Shown here piece by piece: positions 42,761 through 43,904 of a DNA stretch of 43,904 nucleotides. The stretch spans positions 1 to 43,904 of the forward strand of contig NZ_PDJV01000022.1 of the NCBI RefSeq assembly GCF_004116465.1, in the 5' to 3' direction. This DNA is from Arcobacter sp. F2176 (GTDB lineage: Bacteria > Campylobacterota > Campylobacteria > Campylobacterales > Arcobacteraceae). The position numbers were made by a program, and so were the translations under genes. Every line of letters begins with the position of its first letter. The stretch's first letter is position 1. The notes beneath the pieces were generated by a model. The model was not told where the DNA came from. It saw only the letters and a program-made list of their open reading frames with translations, and made no database searches.

Positions 42761-42991
42761 TTATTTTAATCTTTGAGATATTTTTTTAAAAACTTCATCA
42801 CCATCAACTAAACTTATATTATCTGCTTCAATATCATTTTTTCTTTTATTTACTTCTTTTATCCATAAGTCATCAATAGTTTTATTTGCAGGACTTATGC
42901 TATTTAGTATTTTATCAACAATTTTAGTTTTTATATCTATTGGTAAAATATCTATTTCATCAAAAAGTTGTTGCTGTTTTAGTGCTGTCAT
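42761..42991 (-). CDS. Antitoxin, addiction-module component family
   Basis: A 76-residue antitoxin. I-L-P-I-D-I-K-T-K-I-V-D-K-I-L-N-S near 16, D-D-L-W-I-K-E-V-N-K-R near 40, and D-E-V-F-K-K-I-S near 64 match the small 'addiction module component' family commonly paired with RelE/ParE toxins. AGGAG precedes the ATG. A palindrome at 43019-43035 may be the autoregulatory site. Confidence 0.88.
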   Translation of the reverse strand: MTALKQQQLFDEIDILPIDIKTKIVDKILNSISPANKTIDDLWIKEVNKRKNDIEADNISLVDGDEVFKKISQRLK

Positions 42992-43018
42992 AATGAGCTC
43001 CTATTGTCAAAATATATG

Positions 43019-43035
43019 TCATTTTAACAAAATGA
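43019..43035. promoter_or_regulatory. Palindrome upstream of the toxin-antitoxin operon
   Basis: TCATTTT, AAC, AAAATGA: perfect 7-base arms, 27 bases before the antitoxin ATG, where such pairs are usually autoregulated. Confidence 0.5.
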
Positions 43036-43170
43036 TGTAAATTTTTTGTTTAAATAAATTATATAGTATATTTAGTTTTTTAGAAAGAGTAATAACATGC
43101 TCTTTGTATTTTTATTTATTTTGTCACAATATTTTTTCTCTCTCTTGAAGAGGTAAACCTCTCCGCTCTT

Positions 43171-43360
43171 CTTACTTTTGTATTGACGAAAAGTAAGCAA
43201 AAACAACTACAGCTGCGAAGCCAAAGGTTCCCTCACTTATTATTTTTAATTTCTAGCTTGCGGAACTCCTAAAAAAGAGTGAGTTTATCACTCTTTTTTA
43301 CTCAAACAAGTCCTCAGCTTTTTCCGAAATAAAAAATAAACGCTCGGCTTCTGTAGATGT
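43171..43360 (+). repeat. Dispersed repeat element, copy A
   Basis: A roughly 190-bp non-coding element that pairs, block by block, with copy B at 43483-43674 in inverted orientation. Blocks in order: CTTACTTT..AAAGTAAGCAAAA, GGTTCCCTCA.TTATTATTT, CTTG, AACTC, CAAGTC, TTTTCC, AAATAAAC, TCGGCTT. It includes a perfect hairpin at 43271-43299. No credible gene lies in it. Confidence 0.7.
43271..43299. terminator. Hairpin inside repeat copy A
   Basis: AAAAAAGAGTGA and TCACTCTTTTTT are perfect 12-base arms around GTTTA, with A and T runs at the two sides: a bidirectional terminator-like stem. Copy B has a different sequence here. Confidence 0.65.
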
Positions 43361-43482
43361 AGTAATATCTTTTGGTGTCTTTTTAATAATAATTTGAACA
43401 ATCTTTTAGTAATTGAGAATATAAGAAGTTAAGAATAGCTTTTAATCAAAAATGCAAATGTCATTATCCCACCTTTGATTCC

Positions 43483-43674
43483 AACATTTGCAAAAGCCGA
43501 ATGTTTATTTCTCTTTTTGGAAAAGACTTGTAACTGTTTGAATATAACAAATATCCTAATAGCATATTTTTATATGAGTTTTACAAGTCAGAAAAGAGAA
43601 ATAATAAATGAGGGAACCCAAAGGGCTTTGAAACTCTGTTGGTGGTTTTGCTTACTTTGTCCACACAAAGTAAG
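43483..43674 (-). repeat. Dispersed repeat element, copy B
   Basis: An inverted, divergent copy of the element at 43171-43360, 192 bp long. Its end has the stem CTTACTTTG..CAAAGTAAG (43651-43674). A 75-codon open frame across it (43475-43702) has the composition of a translated repeat and is not supported as a gene. The flanks 43361-43482 and 43675-43884 show no gene. Confidence 0.7.
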
Positions 43675-43884
43675 AGATGCGAAGACCGTTAGGTGTTTAT
43701 GAGAATCTTTGACATCTATTATTAATTAAATATCCTGTCACCACTTATTTAGATTTTAAATTATCGTTATCACCTGACCCCCAATGCCGTTAAGTTAAGA
43801 AAAAACACCCTTAGAACCTCTAATAATTTTTATCTAAAATATCACTAAATAAACACCTACTAAATTACAAAAATAACTCCATAC

Positions 43885-43904
43885 AACCCCTTTATAAAGG
43901 GGTT
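43885..43904. terminator. Perfect palindrome at the right edge
   Basis: AACCCCTTTATAAAGGGGTT is a perfect 20-base palindrome, GC-rich for this genome. It probably belongs to a terminator for a gene beyond the edge. Confidence 0.5.

Noticed and set aside
43171-43674. A CRISPR array in the right-hand repeat region
   Set aside because: There are only two long inverted copies with no regularly spaced short direct repeats and no cas genes.
43475-43702. A 75-codon open frame on the plus strand
   Set aside because: It spans an inverted repeat copy, lacks a ribosome site, and has a composition typical of translated repeats.

Overview
The window is about 44 kb of very AT-rich bacterial chromosome. 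It most resembles a member of the Campylobacterota, close to Arcobacter and its relatives. The reasons are the base composition, the lysine/isoleucine/asparagine-rich proteins, histidine kinases with an A-H-Q-W-R-Q-P-L phosphoacceptor box, a urease whose gamma and beta subunits are fused (as in Helicobacter and Arcobacter), and OmpR-type response regulators typical of that group. No rRNA, tRNA, CRISPR array, prophage or intact insertion sequence was seen.

Left third (1-16.1 kb): a urea module. A partial OmpR-type response regulator and a receiver-first kinase (minus strand) face a hybrid histidine kinase (plus strand). Next comes a complete urea ABC transporter, urtA-urtB-urtC-urtD-urtE. A small region follows with a 31-codon ORF, a short lipoprotein and a frameshifted AAA ATPase. 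Then comes the urease operon ureD-ureAB-ureC-ureE-ureF-ureG. A perfect tandem 11-bp repeat sits where a PhoB/OmpR-type activator would bind in front of urtA. A 20/22 match to it, in inverted orientation, lies in front of ureD. Uptake and hydrolysis of urea therefore look like one regulon driven by the two-component genes at the left edge. This is the most interesting inference in the window.

Middle (16.1-31.9 kb): a Fur-box-preceded tonB-exbB-exbD operon; a large kinase with extracytoplasmic Cache-like and 7TM segments; a conserved hypothetical; msrB-msrA fusion; an FAH-family hydrolase; a 5'-truncated nhaD; a Crp/Fnr regulator divergent from an EamA exporter with a palindromic operator; a glutathione peroxidase-ohrR peroxide operon with a textbook promoter and OhrR-type operator; DoxX; a DsrE-like protein; a Nudix hydrolase; bioA; and a kinase whose sensor is two fused solute-binding domains.

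Right third (31.9-43.9 kb): an MFS permease and pyruvate oxidase (poxB); a flavoprotein of the sulfide:quinone reductase/NDH-2 type; a small lipoprotein with a Cys-His-Asp arrangement; a BCCT transporter; a PQQ-type sugar dehydrogenase; a GntP permease; a membrane protein; a toxin-antitoxin pair; and about 900 bp without genes. That last stretch holds two divergent, inverted copies of a roughly 190-bp element, each with its own hairpin.
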